Assembly: GCA_012728115.1 (NCBI GenBank)
Contig: JAAYFS010000006.1
Span: 1 to 62,599, forward strand
DNA from: Bacillota bacterium
Lineage (GTDB): Bacteria > Bacillota > Limnochordia > Darwinibacteriales > JAAYFS01
DNA: 62,599 nt
Direction: 5' to 3'
Shown here piece by piece: positions 16,506 to 25,508 of the stretch. The notes under the pieces were generated by a model. That model did not search any database, had not been told where the DNA came from, and saw only the letters and a list, made by a program, of their open reading frames with translations. Every line of letters starts with the position of its first letter. Position 1 is the stretch's first letter. The position numbers and the translations under genes are program-made.

Positions 16506-16739
16506 TTAATTCAGTGCCTTAATCTTTATTTCTCCCGTATGTCCCATTTCTTTCATCAGAGCAACTATAATTGCCGTGTCTTTAAGCTTAACATCATCGT
16601 CTGAACGAACAATACTTTTTTGACATTTCTCTGTCTGCCTAATCAAGCGACTGATCCCCGAAAATATTAAAGTCATCAAATAGAGGATTCCCATTACTAC
16701 AAGAATACCGAAAACAGAGATTTTAATTGCTTCTAACAA
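16506..16739 (-). CDS. oadG: Decarboxylase gamma subunit (OadG-like)
   Basis: A small single-span membrane protein. One N-terminal helix (EAIKISVFGILVVMGILYLM) and a charged tail match OadG-family gamma subunits, which anchor and assemble the sodium pump. The frame can be opened from ATGs further upstream (to 16787), but those overlap a likely -10 element and have no SD. The TTG at 16737-16739 has GGAGGTGA four bases away and gives the normal family length (77 residues). First gene of the operon. Confidence 0.75.
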   Translation of the reverse strand: MLEAIKISVFGILVVMGILYLMTLIFSGISRLIRQTEKCQKSIVRSDDDVKLKDTAIIVALMKEMGHTGEIKIKALN

Positions 16740-16782
16740 AGACTCACCTCCATCTAGATATTCAAAAAACTTCCCCATTATT

Positions 16783-16788
16783 ATCATA
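16783..16788 (-). promoter_or_regulatory. Extended -10 element of the decarboxylase operon
   Basis: On the minus strand ATGGTATGAT gives an extended -10 (TGG-TATGAT). The expected start is near 16776. The -35 is poor, as is usual with extended -10 promoters. It implies that the oadG start lies downstream, at 16739. Confidence 0.5.
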
Positions 16789-16838
16789 CCATAACAAAAG
16801 GCAGCTAAGGTTAGGAGAGATGTAAATGAATTGTAAAA

Positions 16839-16860
16839 AAGGAATGGATTACCATTCCTT
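16839..16860 (-). terminator. Terminator of the mutS-mutL-miaA operon
   Basis: AAGGAATGG and CCATTCCTT form a nine-pair stem with a four-base loop. On the minus strand a run of T follows. It is 11 bases past the miaA stop. Confidence 0.8.
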
Positions 16861-16870
16861 TATAACACGA

Positions 16871-17794
16871 TTATCGATAGCTATTTATTATTATCTCAAT
16901 CGCCTTCTCTTTCTCTATTTCTGATAAATCCAACCATTTTATCCGTTTATCTCTTCTAAACCAAGACAATTGACGTTTGGCATACCTACGAGTATCACGC
17001 TTTAGAACATAAATCGCTTCTTCAAGACTGCATTCTCCGTTTAAGTACTCAGCTAACTCTTTATATCCGAGAGCTTGAAGCGCAGTCGGTTGATGAGGAT
17101 ATTTATCCAAAAGCTTTTTCACTTCCTCAATCAGCCCATCGGTTATCATTATATCAACCCGTTGATTGATCCGCTGGTACAACTCACTCCGATCCCTAGT
17201 CAAACCAAACATTATCGCATTGTACTTTGCTTCTTTACCTTGAGCTTTTCTTTGCAATTGACTTATTGGTTTTCCTGTAGAGTAGTATACCTCCAACGCT
17301 CTAACTATGCGTCGGATATCGTTGACATGAAGTTTAGCCGCTGCATCAGGATCAACCACTTTCAGTTTCTCGTACAAAGCTTGATTATCTTCCTCTGCTT
17401 CCAGTAAAAGTCTTCTTCTTATTTTGGGATCCGCCCCTTGCTCTGGAAACAAGAAGCCATCGATCAAAGCGTGAATATATAGACCTGTTCCACCAGAAAT
17501 AATCGGTACTTTTCCACGGTCACTTATTTCCTTAATCACTTGTTCCGCTAACCTCACATAATCCGCTACATTAAACTCTTGATCTGGAGTAACAACATCG
17601 ATTAAATGATGGCTTATACCGTCTCTTTCTTGTGGAGTCGGTTTAGCGGTTCCGATATCTAGGCCTTGATAGATTTGCATTGAATCAGCGGTAATAATTT
17701 CCCCATCAAGAGTTTTAGCCACTTCGATAGCTAATTCCGTTTTCCCTACTGCTGTGGGACCGACAATCGTTAAAACTTTTATTTTATCTGGCAT
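16871..17794 (-). CDS. miaA: tRNA dimethylallyltransferase
   Basis: A 307-residue MiaA. The P-loop is VGPTAVGKTELAIEVA, substrate segments are ITADSMQIYQGLDIGTAKPT and IISGGTGLYIHALIDG, and the C-terminal RRYAKRQLSWFRRD is diagnostic. It adds a dimethylallyl group to A37 of UNN-reading tRNAs, providing the substrate that MiaB (also in this window) methylthiolates. It is nine bases after mutL, last gene of the mutS-mutL-miaA unit. Confidence 0.96.
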   Translation of the reverse strand: MPDKIKVLTIVGPTAVGKTELAIEVAKTLDGEIITADSMQIYQGLDIGTAKPTPQERDGISHHLIDVVTPDQEFNVADYVRLAEQVIKEISDRGKVPIISGGTGLYIHALIDGFLFPEQGADPKIRRRLLLEAEEDNQALYEKLKVVDPDAAAKLHVNDIRRIVRALEVYYSTGKPISQLQRKAQGKEAKYNAIMFGLTRDRSELYQRINQRVDIMITDGLIEEVKKLLDKYPHQPTALQALGYKELAEYLNGECSLEEAIYVLKRDTRRYAKRQLSWFRRDKRIKWLDLSEIEKEKAIEIIINSYR

Positions 17795-17803
17795 CTATCC
17801 AAC

Positions 17804-19606
17804 CTACTTCCTACCAAAACGTCGTTGAATCTCATCGTTATCCAAACGTACTATGATTGGGCGACCATGCGGGCAAGTAAATGGATTTTCGGTACTAGCA
17901 AGCTGTTTTAACAGGACATCCATTTGCCGTTGTTCTAAATACTCTCCAGCTTTTATTGCACCTTTACAAGCTAAGGTAATCGCAGTTTTAGCAGTCCATT
18001 TGTCTTCTGTTTCCAAATTCTGCGCTATTTCCAAGATATCTTTTTCCCATTCACCTTTAATATGCCCAAATCCTTGAGGTAGCCCTCGTAATAGAAAACT
18101 ATGTGTTCCCCATGGTTCAAGTGGAATACCAAGTGTTTCTAAAACTTCAACTTTCTCCTTAATCAATTCAAAATCTTGAGGAGAAAAGTCCAAAAGCTGA
18201 GGTAGCATCTGCTGAACAGCAATAGGTTCCGTTCTATTTATTAGCTTTTCAAAAAGAATTCTTTCGTGAACTATATGTTGATCTAAGAGCCACAAACCAA
18301 ACTCAGTTTCTAAGAGGATATAGGTTTGATGTAATTGACCGATGATCCGACCATTAAGCAACTGGTCGCGCACTTGGTTGGCATTTTCCATAGGAGAGTT
18401 TATTGGTTCGCTAACAGGAACTGGACTAGGCTCGTCCACTTTTTCGATGGTTTTAGCTAGTGGTGGAGCAAATGTTTCTTTAAGATCTTCGCGAAGTATC
18501 AGTGCATCAACTTTGTCCCAGGTAACAGGTTCAAAAAGCGTGTCTACCTCGAGAGTTAATTGCTCCTTTTCTTTATGCTCCACTTCCACCTTGGGCGTAA
18601 TACTCACAGAAGCAGTTAGATCTCCACCAAGTAAACCAGACTTTACCGCGTGCAAGATATCGCGATATACTTCTTGATCATTTGCGAATTTAACCTGAGA
18701 TTTACTTGGATGAACATTTACATCAACAAACGAAGGATCGACATTGATCACTAAAATCGAAAAGGGATATTGTCTAAACGATAATATTCCTTGGTACGCT
18801 TTTTCCATCGCATTTGTAATTAGGGAAGATTCGATCACTCTGCCATTAAGAACGATCGTTTGCATCGACCGATTTCCACGTGCTAGTTCTGGTAACCCAA
18901 TGAAGCCATTGATCCTGCCCCAATCGGCTTGATAATCTACTGGTAACACTTTTTTGGATATAGAGTGGCCATACACAGAAGCAATTGCACCACGCAACTC
19001 ACCTTTGCCATCGGTAGACAATACCCGCTTTCCATCGCACACCAAACTAAAAGCAACAAATGGATGTGCCAAACTTATCTGAGTTACTAACTCCACTACA
19101 TATCTACGTTCGGTTGAGGAAGTCTTAAGAAACTTGTAGCGAGCAGGGGTGTTATAAAACAACTGAGATACTTCCACTGTAGTGCCTGCAGGAATGCCAG
19201 CAGGTTCCTTATGAAACTCACCGTCGATGATCCGAACGGTAAAGCCACTGACAGCTGTATGCGAGCGGGTTTTTAACACTAACCTTGAAACGCTTGCGAT
19301 GCTTGGTAAGGCTTCCCCTCGAAACCCGAGAGTCTTAATATAAAAAAGATCCTCAATCGTGTGCAACTTACTGGTTGCATGGCGCATAAAGGCAGTTTCT
19401 AAATCTTCTTCCTCGATTCCTGTTCCATCATCAGTTACGCGAATATACTCTTTACCACCATCTTTAATTTCTATTTCGATCCGAGTTGCTTTGGCATCGA
19501 GTGCGTTTTCAACTAACTCCTTTACAACCGAGGCTGGTCTTTCCACTACTTCTCCAGCAGCTATCTTGTGCGCTAAATCATCAGGTAATAATTTTATCTT
19601 ACCCAT
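17804..19606 (-). CDS. mutL: DNA mismatch repair endonuclease MutL
   Basis: 600 residues. The N-terminal GHKL ATPase shows ELVENALDAKATRIEIEI, TDDGTGI and TLGFRGEALPSI. A variable linker (about 335-400) leads to the C-terminal endonuclease/dimerisation domain with LLDQHIVHERILFE (a DQHx2-type metal motif, isoleucine replacing the usual alanine) and the closing CPHGRPIIVRL. The metal motif marks it as the nicking type of MutL, typical where there is no MutH. The start ATG overlaps the mutS stop (TAATG); a longer frame upstream lacks its own SD. Confidence 0.95.
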   Translation of the reverse strand: MGKIKLLPDDLAHKIAAGEVVERPASVVKELVENALDAKATRIEIEIKDGGKEYIRVTDDGTGIEEEDLETAFMRHATSKLHTIEDLFYIKTLGFRGEALPSIASVSRLVLKTRSHTAVSGFTVRIIDGEFHKEPAGIPAGTTVEVSQLFYNTPARYKFLKTSSTERRYVVELVTQISLAHPFVAFSLVCDGKRVLSTDGKGELRGAIASVYGHSISKKVLPVDYQADWGRINGFIGLPELARGNRSMQTIVLNGRVIESSLITNAMEKAYQGILSFRQYPFSILVINVDPSFVDVNVHPSKSQVKFANDQEVYRDILHAVKSGLLGGDLTASVSITPKVEVEHKEKEQLTLEVDTLFEPVTWDKVDALILREDLKETFAPPLAKTIEKVDEPSPVPVSEPINSPMENANQVRDQLLNGRIIGQLHQTYILLETEFGLWLLDQHIVHERILFEKLINRTEPIAVQQMLPQLLDFSPQDFELIKEKVEVLETLGIPLEPWGTHSFLLRGLPQGFGHIKGEWEKDILEIAQNLETEDKWTAKTAITLACKGAIKAGEYLEQRQMDVLLKQLASTENPFTCPHGRPIIVRLDNDEIQRRFGRK

Positions 19607-22182
19607 TATATTTCTTCCTTCCATTTAGCGATTAAGTTCAATGCTTCAAGCGGAGTAAGCGCATTGATATCGAGTTCTTGAATCTCATCAAGCACTTCAC
19701 TCGAAGTGGCAACTTCCTCATTGACTGCCGAATTAGTAAACAAGTTTAGCTGATACGGCTTCTGCTGCTTAATTTCAAGCTTAAGCAATAGTTCTTGTGC
19801 TCGTTTTAAGATCCCCTTAGGAATCCCCGCCATTCTAGCGACATTAATTCCGTAGCTGCGATCGGCATTACCTGGAACCACTTTATGAAGGAAGTAAATT
19901 TGACCATCCTGTTCCTTTACTTCCATCCTAAAGGTCGCTAATTTTTCCAATGTTTCCTGTAATTTGGTTAATTCATGGTAATGAGTGGAAAAAAGAGTAC
20001 GGGAGCCAATGCTATTATGGATATGCTCGATTACCGCTTGAGCGATCGCCATTCCATCGAAAGTGCTTGTCCCGCGTCCTAACTCGTCGAGAATAATCAA
20101 GGACTTTTCCGTTGAGTTTAAAAGAAGGTTCGCAGTTTCCGAACATTCTACCATAAAGGTACTCTGTCCCGTGCTTAAATCATCCGCTGCTCCAATCCTG
20201 GTAAAGATCTTATCAACTATTCCTATTTGGGCTTCGGTTGCTGGGACATAACTACCTATCTGTGCCATAATCACAATTAGGGCAACCTGACGCAGAAAGG
20301 TACTCTTTCCCGCCATATTCGGTCCCGTTAAGAGAATCACTCTTTGCTCTTCATCCAATGATAGATCGTTTGGAACAAAATCATTTTGCATCGTTTCAAT
20401 CACTGGATGCCTACCTTCTTTAATATTAAGCACTAAATCGTTGGACAAAACAGGACAACAATATCCTTCTTCTACTGCAACGCTACTCAAACTTTGCAGA
20501 ACATCGAGCATCGCAAGACAGTACGCATTTTGCTGGATAGGTTCGATATAATCTCGTACTTGCTCCCTGATTTGGCAGAACAATTCATATTCAATGCTGG
20601 TAATTCTCTCCTCGGCACCAAGTATTAATGATTCCTTTTCTTTTAACTCTGGGGTAATAAACCTTTCGGCGTTGGCTAGCGTCTGTTTCCGCTCGTAGGA
20701 TTCTGGCACATTATGAATATTAGCTTTGGTCACTTCAATATAATAGCCAAACACCTTGTTAAACCCTACTTTCAAAGACTTAATTCCAGTTTTTTCTCTT
20801 TCAGCACTTTCTAATGCTGCTATCCAGTTCTTACCCTCTTTACTGGCTGTGCGCAAAGAATCAAGTTCTTCATGAAAACCTTTTTTTATTAAATGACCTT
20901 CCTTTACACTGATCGGAGGTTCATCAACAATTGCTCTTTCGATTAAGTCAACTAGATCCGAAACCTCATCTAATTTTTGATATAAATCCTTAAATAGACT
21001 AGCCGTTCTTCCTTGGATTAATTGACGAACAATAGGAATACGTTTTAATGATTGCTTAAGAGATACTAAATCCCGAGCATTACCCGATCCAATTGTTAAC
21101 CGACTTAAAATTCTTTCAAGATCTAAGCAACCAGTAAGAACTTCTCGAAGCTCCAGACGAAATTCGGTGGAATTTACTAATTCAGTCACTGCTTCTTGAC
21201 GCCATAGGATTTGTTCCTGCTTTATCAATGGCTTTTCAATCCAACTTCTTAACATTCGTCCGCCCATACTAGTAACAGTTCGATCAAGAACTCCAAGTAA
21301 TGAACCCTGTTTTCTACCTTCTATCGATGTTCGAATCAATTCTAAACTTCGTTGACTCGCTCCATCAATTTCCAAATAATCATTTTGCGAATATGTGGAT
21401 ATTTTGGCGATATGTTTGATACTATTTCTTTGAGTATCCATTATGTATTGAAGAGCCAAACCAGCAGCCTTGATACTTGTTCTATGCTCATTGCTCCTAT
21501 CATCTAAGCCATAAGCCATAAGTGAATGAACTTGGAAATGCTCGAGTAAAGTGTTTCTGCAAAGAATAAAATTGTCCTGTCTATTATCGAGCTCCGTAAC
21601 ACTGCACCCTAAGATTCTTGTTAGATCATTTAATATCTCTAACTCGCTTAGTCGCTCTGGGAAGATAATCTCTGCTGGTTGCACTCGGATCAATTCGTTA
21701 CGAAGTTGTTCAACACTATCAAAACCAGCAACCTTAAACTCACCTGTAGATAAATCTACTAAGGCTATTGACATTTCCTTCAATGCTTGGTCAGAACTAA
21801 TCGCTGCTAAGTAGGTATTTGTCTTAGAATCGGTCTCACCTTCGATAAACGTGCTTGGAGTAATAACTCTTACTACATCGCGTTTTACTACTCCCTTAGC
21901 TTGTTTGGGATCTTCTAATTGTTCACATACCGCAACTTTGAAGCCATTCTTGATCAACGTTGCTAAATATCCCGTGGCAGCATGATGGGGTACACCGCAC
22001 ATTGGAATTCTATCCTTTTTCCCCGCATCACGACTTGTCAAAGCTATATCTAAAACTTTCGATGCTACGATGGCATCGTCACCGAACATTTCATAAAAAT
22101 CTCCTAAACGAAAAAAGAGAATCGCATCAGGGTACTGCTCTTTGATCCGATTATATTGCTGCATCATTGGGGTAACACTCAT
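19606..22182 (-). CDS. mutS: DNA mismatch recognition protein MutS
   Basis: 858 residues, the full length of bacterial MutS1. The N-terminal mismatch-binding motif is FFRLGDFYEMF (the Phe-x-Glu wedge), followed by connector, core and clamp domains. The ATPase has LLTGPNMAGKSTFLRQVA, the DDLSTGQSTFM signature region, LIILDELGRGTSTFDG and the STHYHEL switch. A beta-clamp/tetramer tail follows. It is translationally coupled to mutL. Confidence 0.97.
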   Translation of the reverse strand: MSVTPMMQQYNRIKEQYPDAILFFRLGDFYEMFGDDAIVASKVLDIALTSRDAGKKDRIPMCGVPHHAATGYLATLIKNGFKVAVCEQLEDPKQAKGVVKRDVVRVITPSTFIEGETDSKTNTYLAAISSDQALKEMSIALVDLSTGEFKVAGFDSVEQLRNELIRVQPAEIIFPERLSELEILNDLTRILGCSVTELDNRQDNFILCRNTLLEHFQVHSLMAYGLDDRSNEHRTSIKAAGLALQYIMDTQRNSIKHIAKISTYSQNDYLEIDGASQRSLELIRTSIEGRKQGSLLGVLDRTVTSMGGRMLRSWIEKPLIKQEQILWRQEAVTELVNSTEFRLELREVLTGCLDLERILSRLTIGSGNARDLVSLKQSLKRIPIVRQLIQGRTASLFKDLYQKLDEVSDLVDLIERAIVDEPPISVKEGHLIKKGFHEELDSLRTASKEGKNWIAALESAEREKTGIKSLKVGFNKVFGYYIEVTKANIHNVPESYERKQTLANAERFITPELKEKESLILGAEERITSIEYELFCQIREQVRDYIEPIQQNAYCLAMLDVLQSLSSVAVEEGYCCPVLSNDLVLNIKEGRHPVIETMQNDFVPNDLSLDEEQRVILLTGPNMAGKSTFLRQVALIVIMAQIGSYVPATEAQIGIVDKIFTRIGAADDLSTGQSTFMVECSETANLLLNSTEKSLIILDELGRGTSTFDGMAIAQAVIEHIHNSIGSRTLFSTHYHELTKLQETLEKLATFRMEVKEQDGQIYFLHKVVPGNADRSYGINVARMAGIPKGILKRAQELLLKLEIKQQKPYQLNLFTNSAVNEEVATSSEVLDEIQELDINALTPLEALNLIAKWKEEI

Positions 22183-22321
22183 TGGTTTGCACCTCCATCT
22201 TCTGCTATTTCATTTCGCTTTTTCATTTTATATCTCCTTCAACGGTAAGTTTGTACCTATTCTCAAACCAAGGCTTTTAATCTGTGGATAAGTTTTGGTA
22301 TTACTATCAAATATGCTTGAA

Positions 22322-22358
22322 ATAAAAAAGAACTTTCGCACTCTGGCGAAGGTTCTTT
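22322..22358 (-). terminator. Terminator of the miaB/PRC-barrel unit
   Basis: AAAGAACTTTCGC and GCGAAGGTTCTTT pair over 13 positions (one G-T) with a six-base loop; TTTTTT follows on the minus strand. About 200 bases between this gene pair and mutS otherwise hold only the mutS leader. Confidence 0.8.
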
Positions 22359-22386
22359 CTCAATGTTTACTTTTTATCCCATCTAC

Positions 22387-22722
22387 CTATTCCCAATAAG
22401 GCTTTTTGGAAATTATTCGATAAATCTCCATTTCCTTCTCCCTATTTATTTCCTCATTAAATTCTGGTAATTGAGCTACTCTGTCGGAATCGACATTACA
22501 ATAGACCTTATCGTCGATAGAAAACACTGTATCAGACGGCAACAAGAAGTGTCTGTTGGTATCGGACGAATACACTTTAAAATACCTTACCATACAAGCA
22601 GATGGTTGCACTATTTGAGCGGTTACATTTCCAAAATACTCACCCGCTTGATTGACAACTGGCAATTGCCAGGTATCAACATTCCGACTTTCTACTAATT
22701 GTTTGTCGCTATCGATCCACAC
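22387..22722 (-). CDS. Small PRC-barrel-like protein
   Basis: About 111 residues. The central part (GEYFGNVTAQIVQPSACM...FLLPSDTVFSIDDKVYCN) has the rhythm of a PRC-barrel domain, a small beta-barrel found in RimM and the photosynthetic reaction-centre H subunit and often an RNA- or protein-binding module. The assignment is by pattern only. The GTG start is chosen because GGGAGGG lies six bases upstream; an ATG five codons earlier has no SD. It follows miaB by 16 bases and is probably cotranscribed, so a link to tRNA or ribosome maturation is conceivable but unproven. Confidence 0.6.
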   Translation of the reverse strand: MWIDSDKQLVESRNVDTWQLPVVNQAGEYFGNVTAQIVQPSACMVRYFKVYSSDTNRHFLLPSDTVFSIDDKVYCNVDSDRVAQLPEFNEEINREKEMEIYRIISKKPYWE

Positions 22723-22738
22723 AGAGTTCCCTCCCATT

Positions 22739-24076
22739 TTATGAAAGTAGTTTCCCTTTCAAACTCCATGTTTGAGCTTCAGTCACCTTTACTGTGACAA
22801 ACTGCCCAACTAGCTGAGGATTACCTGAGAACGATACTTGTATATTGGTTCTCGTTCTACCACTAACTAGATCACTCTCTGGTTGAGTCGAATCTACAAA
22901 GATCTCAACTTCTTTGCCTACATATTTTTTCATAATATCTGCACTTATTCTATTCTGAACTTCAATCAAACGATATATTCGTTCTTTTTTCACTTCTTCT
23001 GGAATTTGATTCGGCATCTTGGCTGCTGGTGTACCTTTACGCGGTGAGTAGATAAAAGTGAACGCTGAACTAAAACCAACCTCCTCAACAAGGCGCAGAG
23101 TATCTTCAAAATCCTGGTCGCTTTCACCTGGGAAACCAACAATCAAATCTGTCGTCAGGCTAATATCAGGAATAGCTTTCTTAACTTTATCCACTAAGTC
23201 CAGATAATACTTGCGAGTATAGCCACGGTTCATTCTTCTTAATACATCATTACTACCAGATTGCACAGGCAAATGCAGATGCTCGCACACTTTGGAATAT
23301 TCAGCCATTGTGGTAATTAATTTATCTTTCATATCACGTGGATGACTAGTAGTGAAACGAATTCTCTGAATACCCTCTATTTCATTTAATCTCATTAAAA
23401 GATCAGAAAAGTCAAAGGCGGTTTCTAAATCCTTTCCATAAGCATTAACGTTCTGACCTAGAAGCGTAACCTCTTTAAAACCTTCGCTTGCTAAAGCCGA
23501 AACCTCAGAAATAATATGTTCTGGCAGTCTGCTTCTTTCTCTTCCGCGGGTATAAGGAACAATGCAGTAGCTGCAAAAGTTTGTACAGCCATAGATAATA
23601 TTTACAAATGCCTTAAGGTTATTGCTTCTTTGCACAGGCAGATCTTCGACAATTCCCGTACTTTCATCCCAAACTTCGATTACACGTTCTCCACTAACCG
23701 CCCTCTCTAGCAATTCTGGAAGGCGGTGAATATTGTGGGTTCCAAAAATTAAATCAACGTGCGGAAGCTTGTTGATAATCTGCTCACGTTCATCACTTTG
23801 TTGAGGCATACAACCGCAAATCCCGATCACCAGATTCGGATTCTTCTCCTTTAAAGCCTTAAATGCACCAATGTGTCCATAAACCTTTCGTTCGGGATTC
23901 TCCCGCACACAGCAAGTGTTATAAAGAATCAGGTCTGCCTCTTCTACTTCATCAGTTCTTTCATAACCCAAATTTCGGAGGATGCCTACCATTACTTCGG
24001 AATCATGTTCATTCATTTGACATCCCATAGTCTTCAGATAGAATTTGGCAACTCCTGCTTTGAGTAAATGGCTCAT
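22739..24076 (-). CDS. miaB: tRNA-2-methylthio-N6-dimethylallyladenosine synthase
   Basis: A 445-residue methylthiotransferase. The N-terminal UPF0004 domain has three cluster cysteines (TMGCQMN, NTCCVREN, ICGCMPQQ). The radical-SAM motif is GCTNFCSYCIVPYTRGRERSR, and a C-terminal TRAM domain (EVEIFVDS...QFVTVKVTEA) binds tRNA. It adds a methylthio group to the i6A37 made by MiaA. It is the first gene of a short unit with the PRC-barrel-like gene. Confidence 0.96.
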   Translation of the reverse strand: MSHLLKAGVAKFYLKTMGCQMNEHDSEVMVGILRNLGYERTDEVEEADLILYNTCCVRENPERKVYGHIGAFKALKEKNPNLVIGICGCMPQQSDEREQIINKLPHVDLIFGTHNIHRLPELLERAVSGERVIEVWDESTGIVEDLPVQRSNNLKAFVNIIYGCTNFCSYCIVPYTRGRERSRLPEHIISEVSALASEGFKEVTLLGQNVNAYGKDLETAFDFSDLLMRLNEIEGIQRIRFTTSHPRDMKDKLITTMAEYSKVCEHLHLPVQSGSNDVLRRMNRGYTRKYYLDLVDKVKKAIPDISLTTDLIVGFPGESDQDFEDTLRLVEEVGFSSAFTFIYSPRKGTPAAKMPNQIPEEVKKERIYRLIEVQNRISADIMKKYVGKEVEIFVDSTQPESDLVSGRTRTNIQVSFSGNPQLVGQFVTVKVTEAQTWSLKGKLLS

Positions 24077-24103
24077 TTCGTTCTCCCCTTACCTATTTCA
24101 AAC

Positions 24104-24310
24104 TTAAACCACTTCGTATCCCGCATCTTGAATTGCTTTAATAAATGCATCCTTATTAATTGCGGAAGGGTAAAAGGAAATACTTACTTCCTTATTCTCT
24201 ATATCTACTTCTACCTTTTCAATTCCATCTAGTTTTCCAATAGCTCTCTTTATATTCTCAGCACAACGCTGACAATTCATCCCATCAACTTTAAGTACAA
24301 CTTTTTCCAT
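24104..24310 (-). CDS. copZ: CopZ-like heavy-metal-associated (copper chaperone) protein
   Basis: A 68-residue single HMA domain with the metal motif GMNCQRC (CxxC at residues 13-16) and the ferredoxin-like pattern ending AIQDAGYEVV. Such proteins carry Cu(I) to CopA-type ATPases or to CsoR. No copA or csoR lies beside it, but a consensus promoter and a CsoR-like operator precede it, which fits copper regulation. Possible alternative: a mercury- or zinc-binding homologue. Confidence 0.85.
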   Translation of the reverse strand: MEKVVLKVDGMNCQRCAENIKRAIGKLDGIEKVEVDIENKEVSISFYPSAINKDAFIKAIQDAGYEVV

Positions 24311-24334
24311 TTTTTCTCCTCTAATCTTGATTGG

Positions 24335-24351
24335 ATACCCCTATGGTGTAT
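24335..24351. promoter_or_regulatory. CsoR-like operator upstream of copZ
   Basis: ATACCCC-TAT-GGTGTAT is a near-perfect dyad (6 of 7 positions) resembling the ATACCCnnnnGGGGTAT operator bound by the copper sensor CsoR in Bacilli. It lies just downstream of the copZ -10, where bound repressor would block transcription. Confidence 0.5.
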
Positions 24352-24360
24352 TGTGTGTTA

Positions 24361-24389
24361 ATTTTACTTGACTAGTCAGATTATGTCAA
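24361..24389 (-). promoter_or_regulatory. Consensus promoter of copZ
   Basis: On the minus strand TTGACA, 17 bases, TAAAAT. The spacer contains a 10-base palindrome TGACTAGTCA (24369-24378) that may be a second protein site. Confidence 0.75.
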
Positions 24390-24447
24390 GCAAGGTTGGT
24401 AAGAAAACTATGGTGTTGGTTAAACTATTCTAACGGAGGTGCGATTC

Positions 24448-25125
24448 GTGTTAATCGTTTTTATTCGGACTTTCATATTGTATAGTGTTGTGGTACTAAC
24501 GGTACGATTGATGGGAAAAAGGCAAATCGGACAATTAGAACCATATGAATTAGTGATCGCCATTATGATCGCTGAATTAGCATCGGTACCGATGGAAGAT
24601 AAGAACATCCCTTTAATAAATGGGTTGATACCAATTCTTACCCTCTTTTTCATTCAAGTTTCAATTTCATTTCTGTCATTGAAAAACAACTGGTTTCGTT
24701 CACTAATGGATGGAAGACCAAGCGTGCTAGTGAGTGGAGGAAAAATCCAAATTAAAGAAATGTACAAAGCGCGCTTTAACCTTGACGAGCTTTTGGAACA
24801 ATTGAGGATCAAAGGCTATGCAAATATTGCTGATGTGGAGTTCGTCATTTTGGAACCAAGTGGAAACTTAAGTGTGATTCCAAAGTCACAAAAACGCCCT
24901 ATAACTGCTGAGGATTTAAATATTGATACTCAATATGAAGGATTACCCATCCCATTGATCATGGATGGAAAGATTGAGTATCGGAATCTCATAAAAATTA
25001 ACTTAGATGAAAAATGGTTAAGGAATAAGCTCGCAGAATTCGGGATAACCGATATTAAGAGAGTTTTTCTTGCTTCCTTGGATACGCAAGGAAAATTATT
25101 CTATCAAACTAAGGAGGAAGGATAA
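24448..25125 (+). CDS. DUF421 (YetF-type) membrane protein
   Basis: About 225 residues. Two or three N-terminal membrane helices, with the conserved RLMGKRQIGQLEPYELVIAIMIAELAS between them, are followed by a cytosolic C-terminal domain with DGRPSVLVSGGKIQ, MYKARFNLDELLEQLR and ADVEFVILEPSGNLSV. This is the YetF/YrbG/YkjA group, whose members are found in spores and vegetative membranes; function is not established. The second in-frame GTG is preferred because GGAGG lies eight bases upstream. A DUF4363 gene follows directly, a common pairing. Confidence 0.85.
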   Translation: MLIVFIRTFILYSVVVLTVRLMGKRQIGQLEPYELVIAIMIAELASVPMEDKNIPLINGLIPILTLFFIQVSISFLSLKNNWFRSLMDGRPSVLVSGGKIQIKEMYKARFNLDELLEQLRIKGYANIADVEFVILEPSGNLSVIPKSQKRPITAEDLNIDTQYEGLPIPLIMDGKIEYRNLIKINLDEKWLRNKLAEFGITDIKRVFLASLDTQGKLFYQTKEEG

Positions 25126-25127
25126 AA

Positions 25128-25508
25128 ATGCGATTATTAATATCTTTATCCGTAATAATTGTGATTTTTATTGGATTCGCATTCCATATTCAAAATGACA
25201 TTCTAGCCGAAGTTAATGATATGAGAAGTTGGGTAGCAGAAATTACCGATTTAGTACAAAAAGAAGATTGGCATGAGGCAAGGATCAACATCCTTAACCT
25301 CAGAGAAAATTGGAAAGAAATCGAAGGTAAATGGGATTTGTTTCTTTCTCATCACGAAATCGATGAATTCGATCTAATCTTAGTGAGAGTGATTAGTTTT
25401 ATTGAATCGAAAGAATCGCCTTCTGCTTTAGCTGAACTAGCTAGCCTTTATACCAAGCTAGGTCATATTTATAGCAAAGAATCATTGAGTTTTCAAAACA
25501 TTCTTTAG
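25128..25508 (+). CDS. DUF4363 family membrane-anchored protein
   Basis: 126 residues. One N-terminal hydrophobic helix (LLISLSVIIVIFIGFAFHI) is followed by a helical extracytoplasmic domain with WVAEITDLVQKEDW and SHHEIDEFDLILVRV. The pattern matches DUF4363, small proteins encoded next to DUF421 genes in Bacillota. Only two bases separate it from the DUF421 gene, so the two are one unit and likely partners. Function unknown. Its last four bases overlap the convergent Gx-transporter gene. Confidence 0.78.
   Translation: MRLLISLSVIIVIFIGFAFHIQNDILAEVNDMRSWVAEITDLVQKEDWHEARINILNLRENWKEIEGKWDLFLSHHEIDEFDLILVRVISFIESKESPSALAELASLYTKLGHIYSKESLSFQNIL

Noticed and set aside
16740-16787. Upstream ATG starts for the decarboxylase gamma subunit
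   Set aside because: They overlap the extended -10 element or fall at the likely transcription start and have no SD; the TTG at 16739 has a strong one.
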